A stretch of 9,924 nt of DNA from Propionibacteriaceae bacterium (GCA_031262845.1 JAISGZ010000097.1:1-9924), one strand, 5' to 3'. Shown: positions 1 through 6,136, counted from the first letter of the stretch. Numbers and translations are program-made. Notes: generated by a model not told the origin, from the letters alone.

Positions 1-451
1 CGTGATCGTCACCCAAGCCCAATTCGTCTTCGGCGCAGATCATGCCGTCGGACAGGTGGCCGTAAGTTTTCCGGGTCGCGATCGCGAAGTCCCCCGGTAA
101 GACGGCGCCCGGCAGCGCCACGACCACGAACTGGCCGGCAGCGACATTGGGCGCACCACAGACGATCCCACGCGAACCCGGCTCACCGGCCGGCGCCGGT
201 TCGGCGGCACTGGCGTTGGCTTCCGGGCCACAATCCACCCGGCACCACATGATCGTCTTACCGTTCTTCTGCGGTTCGGGCACCGCGCTGAGCACTCGCC
301 CAACCACGATCGGACCGGTCGCCGGCACGCCGACCGTCTCGATCGACTCGATCTCCAGCCCGGCCCGCACCAGCGCCTGGTACACCTGCTGGGCATCAAT
401 CGACGGATCGAGTTCGACCCACTCGCGAATCCAACTCAAGGGCGCTCTCAT
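1..451 (-). CDS. pheT: Phenylalanyl-tRNA synthetase beta subunit, N-terminal part (runs off the left edge)
   Basis: PheT is the large subunit of the cytoplasmic alpha2-beta2 enzyme that charges tRNA-Phe; the beta chain carries tRNA-binding and editing domains. Only the first 150 codons are in the window. I translated them from the minus strand: the protein opens MRAPLSWIREWVELDP, the typical PheT start. The tRNA-binding OB-fold domain follows from about residue 40 to 150, with SRGIVCGAPN (93-102), VVALPGAVLPG (110-120) and SDGMICAEDELGLGDDH (134-150), all strongly conserved in PheT. The ATG (451-449) overlaps the pheS TGA (450-448) as ATGA, so the two subunits are translationally coupled, which suits a complex needing equal amounts of each. 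The reading frame is open to the edge. The identification is secure; the B3/B4 editing domain and the C-terminus lie outside the window. Confidence 0.96.
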   Translation of the reverse strand, partial: MRAPLSWIREWVELDPSIDAQQVYQALVRAGLEIESIETVGVPATGPIVVGRVLSAVPEPQKNGKTIMWCRVDCGPEANASAAEPAPAGEPGSRGIVCGAPNVAAGQFVVVALPGAVLPGDFAIATRKTYGHLSDGMICAEDELGLGDDH

Positions 452-1551
452 CGGGCTCCTCCCACCAAGGCCTGGCTGAACCGGACATCGCCTTCGACCA
501 TGTCCCGCATATCGGCGGCGCCATTGCGGAACATCAGCGTCCGCTCGACGCCCATACCGAAGGCAAAACCGGAATACTCCTCCGGATCGATCCCACAGGC
601 CGCCAACACTCGCGGGTTGACGACACCGCAACCGCCCCACTCGATCCAGCCTTCCGAGTGACACGTCCGGCACTCCCCTTCGGCGCCACTACGTCGCCGA
701 TCCCGGCACACAAAACACTCCAGGTCGATCTCGGCACTCGGCTCGGTGAGGGGGAAATAACTCGGCCGAATCCGGGTCCGAACATCGCCGAACATGACCT
801 GGGCCAAGTGATCCAAAGTGCCTTTGAGATGGCCCAACGTAATTCCCCGGTCGACCACCAAACCTTCGATCTGATGGAACACCGGCACATGCGTGGCGTC
901 GAATTCATCGGCCCGGTAGGTCGTCCCGGGGCAGACAATGTAAATCGGCAAGGGCCGCGACAACATCGACCGGATTTGCACCGGCGAGGTGTGAGTCCGT
1001 AAAACCAGATGAGACGACAACGGCTCGACGAACAAGGTGTCCGACGTCGCCCGGGCTGGGTGATGAGGACCGATATTGAGGGCGTCGAAATTCATCCACT
1101 CGGCTTCGACCTCCGGCCCTTCGGCGATCTCCCAGCCCATGGCCAAGAAGACATCACCCAAATCGTCCATCAGAGCCGTGATCGGATGTGGCGCCCCGAC
1201 CGGGGTCGAACCCACGGGCAAGGTCACATCAACCCGCTCAGCCACCAACTGGGTCGCCAACTCGGCCGCCGCCACCGCCGTTTCACGCTCCGCCAGCGCC
1301 CGATTGACCCGCGCCTTGGCCTGACCAACCAGCGCTCCGACCGCTTTGCGCCGACTCGCCTCAAGCCCCCCGATCGACCGATTCGCCAAAGCCAGCGGCG
1401 ATTTCTCGGCCACATGTTGAGCCCGCACCCGCTTCAGCTGGGCCGTCGACTCGGCTGCCGCCACCGCCGCCAGCGCTTCTTCAACCCAGCGCTCAATCGT
1501 CGCCTCATCCAGCGCCGGCGCCGCCGTGGCAGCGGTTTCACGGTCAGACAC
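448..1551 (-). CDS. pheS: Phenylalanyl-tRNA synthetase alpha subunit
   Basis: PheS is the catalytic class II subunit that forms phenylalanyl-adenylate and charges tRNA-Phe. The protein is 367 aa, normal for the family. An N-terminal coiled-coil arm (about 1-105) is followed by the catalytic core: HPITALMDDLGDVF (motif 1 region, about 122-135), RTHTSPVQIRSM (185-196), GTTYRADEFDATH (209-221), FPLTEPSAEIDL (266-277) and motif 3 GFAFGMGVERTLMFR (328-342). The alanine in GFAFGMG, at the Phe-pocket position, is kept. C279, C282, C294 and C297 form a CxxC...CxxC insert typical of actinobacterial PheS, possibly a metal site. A longer frame could begin at TTG 1566, but GTG 1551 is preferred: AGAGGAG lies at 1563-1557, 5 nt upstream, inside that extension. 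It overlaps pheT by 4 nt and follows the methyltransferase gene after an 81-nt gap. Confidence 0.97.
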   Translation of the reverse strand: MSDRETAATAAPALDEATIERWVEEALAAVAAAESTAQLKRVRAQHVAEKSPLALANRSIGGLEASRRKAVGALVGQAKARVNRALAERETAVAAAELATQLVAERVDVTLPVGSTPVGAPHPITALMDDLGDVFLAMGWEIAEGPEVEAEWMNFDALNIGPHHPARATSDTLFVEPLSSHLVLRTHTSPVQIRSMLSRPLPIYIVCPGTTYRADEFDATHVPVFHQIEGLVVDRGITLGHLKGTLDHLAQVMFGDVRTRIRPSYFPLTEPSAEIDLECFVCRDRRRSGAEGECRTCHSEGWIEWGGCGVVNPRVLAACGIDPEEYSGFAFGMGVERTLMFRNGAADMRDMVEGDVRFSQALVGGAR

Positions 1552-1594
1552 GTTGTCTCCTCTCAACCAAGAACGCCCGCCAGTTTAGACGGCC

Positions 1595-1614
1595 CCACCG
1601 ACAACAGCCGGTGG
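1595..1614 (-). promoter_or_regulatory. Hairpin in the pheS 5' leader
   Basis: On the minus strand CCACCG (1614-1609) and CGGTGG (1600-1595) form a perfect 6-bp stem with an 8-nt loop, between the methyltransferase stop and the pheS ribosome binding site. No U-tract follows, so it is not a standard intrinsic terminator; it could be a pause, processing or weak regulatory structure. There is no convincing separate promoter for pheST here, so read-through from infC is likely. The function is inference. Confidence 0.35.
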
Positions 1615-1632
1615 CGAAAAACAAGGATTGAA

Positions 1633-2460
1633 TCACAAGCGCTGAGCGGCCGCTGTCGTATACAGACAAATAGCGGCCGCCGTGGCTAAATTCAAACTTT
1701 CGGCCTGACCCCACATTGGCACCCGCACGGTCGCGTCGACCAACTGGCGATCAGCCTGAGGCAACCCCCAGGCTTCGTTGCCCATGACCCAAGCCACGGG
1801 CCGGTTGAACTGACCGGAGCGAGCCAGCTCGGTCAGATCCTGGTCACCGTGACCATCGGCGGCCACGATCAGACAGCCCTGAGCCCGCAAACGGTCGATC
1901 GCCAACGCCAGATCGGCACTGATCACGGGCAGATGAAAGATCGAACCGGTCGAAGCCCGCACGGTTTTCGGATTGCTGGCATCAACCGAACCATCGGTCA
2001 GCACGACCGCCCCGGCCCCGAAGGCGTCGGCGCAGCGGATGATCGTCCCGGCGTTCCCCGGATCACGAATCTGAGCGCAGACAATGACTAACTCGGGTTG
2101 CAACCGTTGCAGCCGCTCCAGTCCCGCCGCTTGCCACCGGCAGAGCGCCAAAACACCGGCCGGATGGACCGTATCGGCCAGGTCGGACAGTTGGGCCGGG
2201 CTGACTTCCCACCAGCCATCAGCCACCAAGTCGGGATATTGCTCGGCCGCCGCCGCCGTCGCCAAGACGGTCTCGACTACGCCGGCCGCAATCGCTTCCT
2301 GGACCGCCGGTACGCCCTCGGCCAGCAAACGCCCTTCAGCCCGCCGGTGTTTACGCAAACGCAAACGGCGAGCCGACCGGAGAAGCCCCGCCGAAGCGGG
2401 TCCGATCGGCTCACCGGAAGCCAAGCCACGTGGCTGGGCCAGTTCGGAAACCGCCGTCAT
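1633..2460 (-). CDS. SpoU/TrmH-family RNA 2'-O-ribose methyltransferase
   Basis: This SPOUT enzyme should transfer a methyl group from S-adenosylmethionine to a ribose 2'-OH of rRNA or tRNA. It is 275 aa. An N-terminal substrate-binding domain (about 24-110; ARRLRLRKHRRAEGRLLAEG at 30-49) precedes the SpoU domain (about 124-270). All three SPOUT motifs are visible: motif 1 IRDPGNAGTIIRCADAFGA (131-149, with N136 and R142), motif 2 MGNEAWGLP (226-234) and motif 3 VPMWGQAESLNLATAAA (247-263). These include the knot residues that bind the cofactor. The ATG at 2460 is only 10 nt after the rplT stop and has no clear Shine-Dalgarno, so translation is probably coupled to rplT. In Mycobacterium tuberculosis the gene after rplT is called tsnR; the exact nucleotide target cannot be read from the sequence, so I give no symbol. 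The position between ribosomal genes and pheS fits an rRNA target. Confidence 0.9.
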   Translation of the reverse strand: MTAVSELAQPRGLASGEPIGPASAGLLRSARRLRLRKHRRAEGRLLAEGVPAVQEAIAAGVVETVLATAAAAEQYPDLVADGWWEVSPAQLSDLADTVHPAGVLALCRWQAAGLERLQRLQPELVIVCAQIRDPGNAGTIIRCADAFGAGAVVLTDGSVDASNPKTVRASTGSIFHLPVISADLALAIDRLRAQGCLIVAADGHGDQDLTELARSGQFNRPVAWVMGNEAWGLPQADRQLVDATVRVPMWGQAESLNLATAAAICLYTTAAAQRL

Positions 2461-2470
2461 GAGCTAGCAA

Positions 2471-2830
2471 TCAGGCCGGCTGAGCCTCACGCGCAACCGT
2501 CACCAAACCACGGAAAGCCGTCGGGTCGGTCACCGCCAGATCGGCCAGAATTTTCCGGTCAACCTCGACGCCGGCCCGCTTCAGCCCGTTGATGAAACGG
2601 TTATAGGTCATTCCTTCAGCCCGGACCGCCGCGTTGATCCGCTGAATCCACAAGGAGCGGAAATCGCCCTTCCGATTCCGCCGGTCGTTGTAGGCGTAGG
2701 TCATCGAATGGAGGACTTGTTCCTTGGCCTTGCGATACAAGCGTGACCGCTGACCACGGTAGCCAGAGGCCATCTCCAATACTTCGCGCCGCTTCTTGTG
2801 AGCGTTGACGGAACGCTTAACACGAGCCAC
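2471..2830 (-). CDS. rplT: 50S ribosomal protein L20
   Basis: L20 is an early 23S rRNA-binding assembly protein of the large subunit. In Escherichia coli and Bacillus subtilis it also represses its own operon. The 119 aa is the usual length. The N-terminus MARVKRSVNAHKKRREVLEM and the basic block GYRGQRSRLYRKAKEQVL (about 23-40) form the long RNA-binding extension. DRRNRKGDFRSLWIQRINAA (49-68) and YNRFINGLKRAGVEVDRKIL (75-94) are the conserved globular part. The start is GTG at 2830, with AAGGAG about 8 nt upstream. It lies 90 nt after rpmI and 10 nt before the methyltransferase gene. Nothing in the protein is unusual. Confidence 0.98.
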   Translation of the reverse strand: MARVKRSVNAHKKRREVLEMASGYRGQRSRLYRKAKEQVLHSMTYAYNDRRNRKGDFRSLWIQRINAAVRAEGMTYNRFINGLKRAGVEVDRKILADLAVTDPTAFRGLVTVAREAQPA

Positions 2831-2875
2831 GTCAGTTCTCCTTAATCCCTCAAAAATTACACAGTTGTCGATGTT

Positions 2876-2902
2876 GCCGAGCCCCGTCGAGCGAGCCTCG
2901 GC
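2876..2902 (-). promoter_or_regulatory. Strong hairpin between rpmI and rplT
   Basis: On the minus strand GCCGAG (2902-2897) pairs with CTCGGC (2881-2876), enclosing a 15-nt loop that can add a few more pairs. It sits within the 90-nt gap, the longest between the ribosomal genes, about 45 nt before the rplT start. A T-run (AATTTTTG, 2857-2850) follows after about 18 nt, too far for a classical terminator. Possible roles are an L20-related control site, RNA processing or a pause. The pairing is visible; the role is inference. Confidence 0.4.
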
Positions 2903-2920
2903 TGGTGGTTGGTTAGGCCG

Positions 2921-3115
2921 TCACAGCCCCAGCAGCTTTTTAGCTTTACGCTCATCAGCCGGTTGGAGGGTGGCGTCCGGCATCAGCCGACGCGTCCGAC
3001 GCGATGATTTGTGCTCGTTGAGGTGACGCTTACCCGCCTGGCGATGAACCAATTTGCCGGTGCCAGTGACTTTGAACCGTTTCTTGGCTCCCGAATGGGT
3101 TTTCATTTTGGGCAT
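2921..3115 (-). CDS. rpmI: 50S ribosomal protein L35
   Basis: L35 is a small, very basic protein of the large ribosomal subunit. The 64 aa matches the family length. The start MPKMKTHSGAKKRFKVTGTG is the family signature; RRTRRLMPDATLQPAD (39-54) and the C-terminal KKLLGL are also typical. The ATG at 3115 has GGAG a few nt upstream. The gene lies 35 nt after infC and 90 nt before rplT, the standard infC-rpmI-rplT order, and is surely co-transcribed with both. Confidence 0.98.
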   Translation of the reverse strand: MPKMKTHSGAKKRFKVTGTGKLVHRQAGKRHLNEHKSSRRTRRLMPDATLQPADERKAKKLLGL

Positions 3116-3150
3116 AGTTTCTCCGTTCTTTAACGTGTCGAGGCCTGGCC

Positions 3151-3840
3151 TCAGAGATCAATATCGGGGTCGAGATTGTCCGCTCGGCCGCGGGTTTTTT
3201 TCGGCCGGTCCGCCGCTGCGGCCGCCGCCCGAGAATCGGCGTGAGCTTTCAACTCGGCTTCACGGTCCGCCGCCCGCTCCGCCGCCCGGCGTTGTTTCTC
3301 CGCCTCGGCTTCCAGTCTGGCTTCAGACTTCTTCCGAGTTGGACTGAGCACCATGATCATGTTGCGACCATCTTGGCGCGGCGCCGATTCGACGACACCG
3401 TCTTCCACCACGTCTTCCGCCAACCGCTGTAACAGATTGCGGCCCAATTCCGGCCGTGACTGTTCCCGACCGCGGAACATGATCGTGATTTTGACCTTGT
3501 CACCGGCCCGCAAAAAGCGCACCACGTGGCCTTTTTTGGTTTCGTAATCGTGACTGTCGATCTTGGGCCGTAATTTCATTTCTTTAATCACGGTCGAACT
3601 CTGATTACGCCGGTTCTCACGCGCCTTCTGGGCGTTCTCGTACTTCCACTTGCCGTAGTCCATCAGTTTCGCCACGGGCGGATGGCTGTTCGGCGCGATC
3701 TCCACCAGATCCAGTCCGACCTCATTGGCCATACGCAGGGCCTCTTCCACCCGGACAATGCCAATCTGTTCGCCGTCGGCGGCGACCAATCGCACCTCGG
3801 GGACCCGGATACGATCGTTGATGCGCGGTTCAGTGCTGAT
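3151..3840 (-). CDS. infC: Translation initiation factor IF-3, started from a non-canonical ATC codon
   Basis: IF3 binds the 30S subunit, keeps it apart from 50S and rejects wrong start codons. The frame reads I-STEPRINDRIRVPEVRLV, which is the full conserved N-terminus, but no ATG, GTG or TTG precedes it. An in-frame TGA (3852-3850) overlaps the Shine-Dalgarno AGGAGG (3850-3845), so only ATT (3843) or ATC (3840) can be the start. ATC has the better spacing (4 nt). Starting at the GTG at 3795, as a simple gene caller would, loses 15 conserved residues. The protein is 229 aa: N-domain (1-75), IF3 signature KLMDYGKWKYE (58-68), basic linker, C-domain with KKGHVVRFL (102-110), ITIMFRGREQSRPELG (118-133) and QDGRNMIMVL (156-165). 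About 57 charged, Ala/Glu/Arg-rich residues follow (173-229), a tail longer than in Escherichia coli IF3 but common in actinobacteria. Non-AUG starts let IF3 limit its own synthesis. Confidence 0.96.
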   Translation of the reverse strand: MSTEPRINDRIRVPEVRLVAADGEQIGIVRVEEALRMANEVGLDLVEIAPNSHPPVAKLMDYGKWKYENAQKARENRRNQSSTVIKEMKLRPKIDSHDYETKKGHVVRFLRAGDKVKITIMFRGREQSRPELGRNLLQRLAEDVVEDGVVESAPRQDGRNMIMVLSPTRKKSEARLEAEAEKQRRAAERAADREAELKAHADSRAAAAAADRPKKTRGRADNLDPDIDL

Positions 3841-3844
3841 AATT

Positions 3845-3850
3845 CCTCCT
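3845..3850 (-). promoter_or_regulatory. Shine-Dalgarno that fixes the infC start
   Basis: AGGAGG on the minus strand is a perfect anti-16S match, 4 nt before ATC (3840-3838). Its first A is the last base of an in-frame TGA, so translation cannot come from upstream in this frame. A very strong site in front of a poor start codon is the arrangement expected for IF3 self-control. Confidence 0.85.
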
Positions 3851-3876
3851 CAGGAATCGGTCGAGGTTGGTCACTC

Positions 3877-3912
3877 AAAAACTAAGAAAGGGCCCCGCGT
3901 TGGCGGCAGCCC
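3877..3912 (-). terminator. Terminator-like hairpin with U-tract in the infC leader (candidate attenuator)
   Basis: On the minus strand GGGC (3912-3909) pairs with GCCC (3893-3890) and CCGC (3906-3903) with GCGG (3898-3895), with a CAAC loop and a small bulge. TTTCTTAGTTTTT (3889-3877) follows at once. That is the layout of an intrinsic terminator. It lies 37 nt before the infC start, inside its own leader, so it would act as an attenuator rather than end another gene: nothing upstream on this strand within the window needs a terminator. Attenuation before infC is known in Bacillus subtilis (L20-dependent); I cannot show homology to that leader. Confidence 0.55.
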
Positions 3913-3920
3913 ACAAAACA

Positions 3921-3940
3921 ACCACAGCCCAAACTGTGGT
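3921..3940 (-). promoter_or_regulatory. Upstream hairpin in the infC leader
   Basis: ACCACAG (3940-3934) and CTGTGGT (3927-3921) form a perfect 7-bp stem with the loop TTTGGG, followed by TGTTTTGTGG. It lies 8 nt upstream of the terminator-like hairpin. It could be a partner in an attenuation switch or a second, weaker stop; the U-run is broken by G. Confidence 0.45.
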
Positions 3941-3993
3941 GTCGTAACCGGGCCAGCTTAACTGACCGCGGTGGGAACTGAATCCGATTGCAA

Positions 3994-4019
3994 CCGGTGT
4001 CCTGAACTCAGTTCACCGG
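3994..4019 (-). repeat. Nested inverted repeat near the predicted infC transcription start
   Basis: CCGGTG (3994-3999) pairs with CACCGG (4014-4019). Inside it is a second perfect repeat, GAACT-C-AGTTC (4004-4014), which shares one base with the outer arm. It sits just downstream of the candidate infC -10 box, so it could be an operator on DNA or the first hairpin of the leader RNA. This and the features at 3877-4054 and 4131-4136 describe what I can see in the 368-nt gap 3841-4208. Confidence 0.35.
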
Positions 4020-4024
4020 CGCAG

Positions 4025-4054
4025 ACTCTACCCCGAGTCACCTAACAACGTGAA
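4025..4054 (-). promoter_or_regulatory. Candidate promoter of the infC operon
   Basis: On the minus strand TTCACG (4054-4049) and TAGAGT (4030-4025) are each 4/6 matches to the -35 and -10 consensus, with an 18-nt spacer. Transcription would start near 4018, giving a leader of about 180 nt containing the hairpins above. It is a pattern match only, but it is the best candidate in the gap. Confidence 0.35.
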
Positions 4055-4130
4055 ATCCGGTCCCGATTGACCGCCTAGTGGGCTGTTTAGATGACCGCCA
4101 CCCAGCGCCGGCGGCACCAGACCGGCGACC

Positions 4131-4136
4131 TACAAT
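4131..4136 (+). promoter_or_regulatory. Candidate -10 box for the PAS-CPBP gene
   Basis: TACAAT matches the -10 consensus at 5 of 6 positions and lies 72 nt before the ATG at 4209. I find no recognisable -35 at the right distance (about 4108-4113 is CCGGCG), so activation or a different sigma factor is possible. It overlaps a short inverted repeat, ACAA-TCG-TTGT (4132-4142). Confidence 0.3.
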
Positions 4137-4208
4137 CGTTGTCACCAGCTTGGGTTGGAGCCGGTTTTCGAGCGCTTCAACCGCACGTCACCAGTCATCA
4201 GGTCAACT

Positions 4209-5261
4209 ATGTCGTCAGGACTCACCGAACAGGTCAATCAACGGGTTCTGCGCGATCTGACGGACGGCGTCATGGTGCTGTCCGAGGACGGACAAATCAG
4301 CTATCTCAACCAAGCCGCCCGCCAGATTCTCGGTCTGACTACCGAAGACCCCGTCGACCAAAGCTTCGCCAGTTGGTTCATCGGCGAGCCCGACAATGAT
4401 GACTTTGTTGAGGTCGTGGTCCAAGCGATTACCGATAAAACCAGCACCCACCGGGCTCAGGTGGCCTATCGCCCACCGGCGGCCGACCAGCTCAAACAGC
4501 TGGCTTTGTCGAGTTCATTCGTCTACGACGAGGCGGGCCAGCAACAAGGCATCAGCATCGTGATCAGCGATATCACGCCGCTGGCCGACCTGGAACGGCG
4601 GCGCCGCGAAGGCAACTGGGTTTTCACCGGCGGCATGTGCGTCACCGCCGCCTACCTCATCATCTGGCAGCTCCTGGCCGCCTTCATGGTCGTACCGAAC
4701 TGGCTGATGGCACGGGTGATGGAACTGCTGGCCATCGGCTTAGCGGTCTTTACCCTGACCAAAACCTCGATGACGTTCACCGACGTCGGCCTCAAAGCCC
4801 CACCGGGCCGGCTTCGGGGCACGCTATTGCGTGGGGTCAGCATCGGGTTGGGCGTCATCGCCGTGTTAGCCGCGGCCCGGATCGTCATCGACACCGTTGA
4901 CCCAGCCCTGACCAGTGGCCTGCCGTTTTTCAGTTTCTATTGGAACGAAATCTGGCAAATCACCTACTTCGTGGTGGCGCCACTGCAGGAATTCCTCGCC
5001 AAAGGCATTGTGCTGGTGGCCTTACTCCGAATTTACGCCACCGAGACGCGGGAACTCCACTTTCTCCCGATCATGGTTTCCTCGCTGGTCTTTGCCGCTC
5101 TCCACGCCAATTACGGTATTGGCATGATGGCCGGGGCTTTCAGCCTCTGTTTCGCCACCGGCTGGCTGTACTTAAAAGACCGCAACATTTGGGGTTGCGC
5201 GATTATTCACTTCTGTCTCGGGTTTTTCGCAACCTGCTTCGGCCTGAGGGCCATTATCTAA
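4209..5261 (+). CDS. PAS sensor domain fused to a CPBP-family membrane domain with an altered motif 1
   Basis: The 350-aa protein has a cytoplasmic PAS domain at about 10-125 (DLTDGVMVLSEDGQISYLNQ at 16-35; ISIVISDITPLADLERRRRE at 115-134). About seven membrane helices follow (near 137-162, 166-184, 207-226, 250-275, 286-300, 303-322, 327-345). The second half matches CPBP (CAAX protease and bacteriocin-processing) proteins: APLQEFLAKG (257-266) is motif 1, FAALH (295-299) is motif 2 FxxxH, and IIHFCLGFF (332-340) is motif 3. E261, H299 and H334 are kept. The usual EExxxR is Q260-E261-x3-K265, and the Asn four residues after the last His is G338. It may be an altered protease or a sensor that binds rather than cuts. 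The ATG at 4209 is chosen because the PAS fold begins soon after it; TTG 4155 would add 18 residues without a ribosome site. The ligand and target are unknown. The gene stands alone, divergent from infC. Confidence 0.82.
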   Translation: MSSGLTEQVNQRVLRDLTDGVMVLSEDGQISYLNQAARQILGLTTEDPVDQSFASWFIGEPDNDDFVEVVVQAITDKTSTHRAQVAYRPPAADQLKQLALSSSFVYDEAGQQQGISIVISDITPLADLERRRREGNWVFTGGMCVTAAYLIIWQLLAAFMVVPNWLMARVMELLAIGLAVFTLTKTSMTFTDVGLKAPPGRLRGTLLRGVSIGLGVIAVLAAARIVIDTVDPALTSGLPFFSFYWNEIWQITYFVVAPLQEFLAKGIVLVALLRIYATETRELHFLPIMVSSLVFAALHANYGIGMMAGAFSLCFATGWLYLKDRNIWGCAIIHFCLGFFATCFGLRAII

Positions 5262-5271
5262 ATCAGACCCG

Positions 5272-5287
5272 GCGCGTTTAAACGCGC
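5272..5287. terminator. GC palindrome between convergent genes, likely shared terminator
   Basis: GCGCGTTTAAACGCGC is a perfect 16-nt palindrome, so it can form the same hairpin in RNA from either strand. It lies 10 nt after the PAS-CPBP stop and 33 nt beyond the end of the DsbA-like gene on the other strand. No U-tract follows on either side. A second weak stem, CGCG-ATTGAAC-CGCG followed by TTTTAT, lies at 5303-5323 on the plus strand. Position between convergent stops is the main support. Confidence 0.5.
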
Positions 5288-5320
5288 GCTCAATCAGAAC
5301 AGTCGCGATTGAACCGCGTT

Positions 5321-6136
5321 TTATATCAAACCCCAGGCCGCTCGGACTTTGTCGAGGTCCAAACGCGAACCATCGTCCGAGAACCAGGACGACAGCTGGA
5401 CTGGCTCGCCGTCGAGTAAGAAGACCGGCGTGCCGGTGAAGCCATTGTTGTACATATAGGCCGCCGCTGTCTTTTCCATCGTGTCCACGAAACTCAAGGT
5501 CAACTCTTCGTCGTAACACTTCTGGAATTGCGTCAGCTGATCACCCGATAAACCGATGTCCGATGGAATGGTTTCTCGCAAGACCGTCTCGTCAAGGCTG
5601 CCGTAGTGGTCATAAATCGCCAGGTGATAGGGCAAGAAGCTCCCGACTGTATCGGCGCAGGCTGAAGCCATCGAAGCTGGCCTTGACCAGGAGTCATGGC
5701 TTGGATCTTCATCTAAGAAATCACGATTCACCATCTCCAAGCGCACCTGGGTGGAAGCCCCGGCCTCTTGCAAAACCGGTTTCAACGCCTCTTCTTGGAG
5801 ATAGCAGGCCGAGCACTGGTAATCGCCAAAGATTGTCACCGTATGTTCAGGATCGATCGCCGCCGGATTGGCACCAATGCCGACTAAAGTATTGTCATTT
5901 CTAATGTCGCTGAAAGCGTTGGGTGGCGTGATTTGGCCGCTACCCGAACCGGTCGAGTTCGTGGTCGGCGTCGGCGTCTGAGAACGGCTCAGCCCCCACC
6001 AGACCAAAGCGATGATGATCGCCAGGCCGACGACCACCCCCACCAGCGTGATCGCCAACCGGCGGTTCCGGGCCTTTCGCGCCGCCGCTAGCCGTTCAGC
6101 CTGAAGCTGGGCCCGTCGTCGTGTGCTGTTCGCCAT
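5321..6136 (-). CDS. Membrane-anchored DsbA-like thiol oxidoreductase (CSAC)
   Basis: This is probably an extracytoplasmic thioredoxin-fold protein that makes or rearranges disulfides in exported proteins. The 271 aa has a basic, coiled N-terminus (1-27), one uncleaved membrane anchor (about 28-48) and a Ser/Thr/Gly/Pro-rich linker (50-75). A DsbA-like fold follows, with the active site C108-S-A-C111 in TIFGDYQCSACYLQEEAL (101-118) and the cis-proline in FTGTPVFLLDG (233-243). C160 and C207 may form a second pair in the helical insert. A longer frame reaches 6160, but the ATG at 6136 is preferred: it lies 1 nt after the upstream TGA and has GGAAGG a few nt before it. Translation is thus coupled to the paralogous gene at 6138-6932. 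The electron partner (VKOR or DsbB type) is not in the window. Which direction the chemistry runs cannot be told from sequence. Confidence 0.88.
   Translation of the reverse strand: MANSTRRRAQLQAERLAAARKARNRRLAITLVGVVVGLAIIIALVWWGLSRSQTPTPTTNSTGSGSGQITPPNAFSDIRNDNTLVGIGANPAAIDPEHTVTIFGDYQCSACYLQEEALKPVLQEAGASTQVRLEMVNRDFLDEDPSHDSWSRPASMASACADTVGSFLPYHLAIYDHYGSLDETVLRETIPSDIGLSGDQLTQFQKCYDEELTLSFVDTMEKTAAAYMYNNGFTGTPVFLLDGEPVQLSSWFSDDGSRLDLDKVRAAWGLI

Noticed and set aside
1585..1610. T-box-like GGTGG-x-x-CCG string upstream of pheS on the minus strand
   Set aside because: It only partly matches the T-box sequence. The gap is 81 nt, too short for specifier and antiterminator domains, and no U-tailed terminator follows.
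1009..1689. 226-codon open frame on the plus strand
   Set aside because: It is antisense to pheS and the methyltransferase 3' end. It is rich in Arg, Gln and His with no domain-like pattern, while the minus-strand frames have conserved motifs throughout.
3140..3152. GAGGCC-T-GGCCTC at the infC stop
   Set aside because: A perfect inverted repeat, but a 1-nt loop forces a short 4-bp stem in RNA, and it lacks a U-tract. It is best explained as chance in GC-rich sequence.
3841..4208. Possible leader-peptide ORF or small gene in the infC / PAS-CPBP gap
   Set aside because: Short frames exist on both strands, but none has a ribosome site with a sensible product, and no run of regulatory codons was seen.
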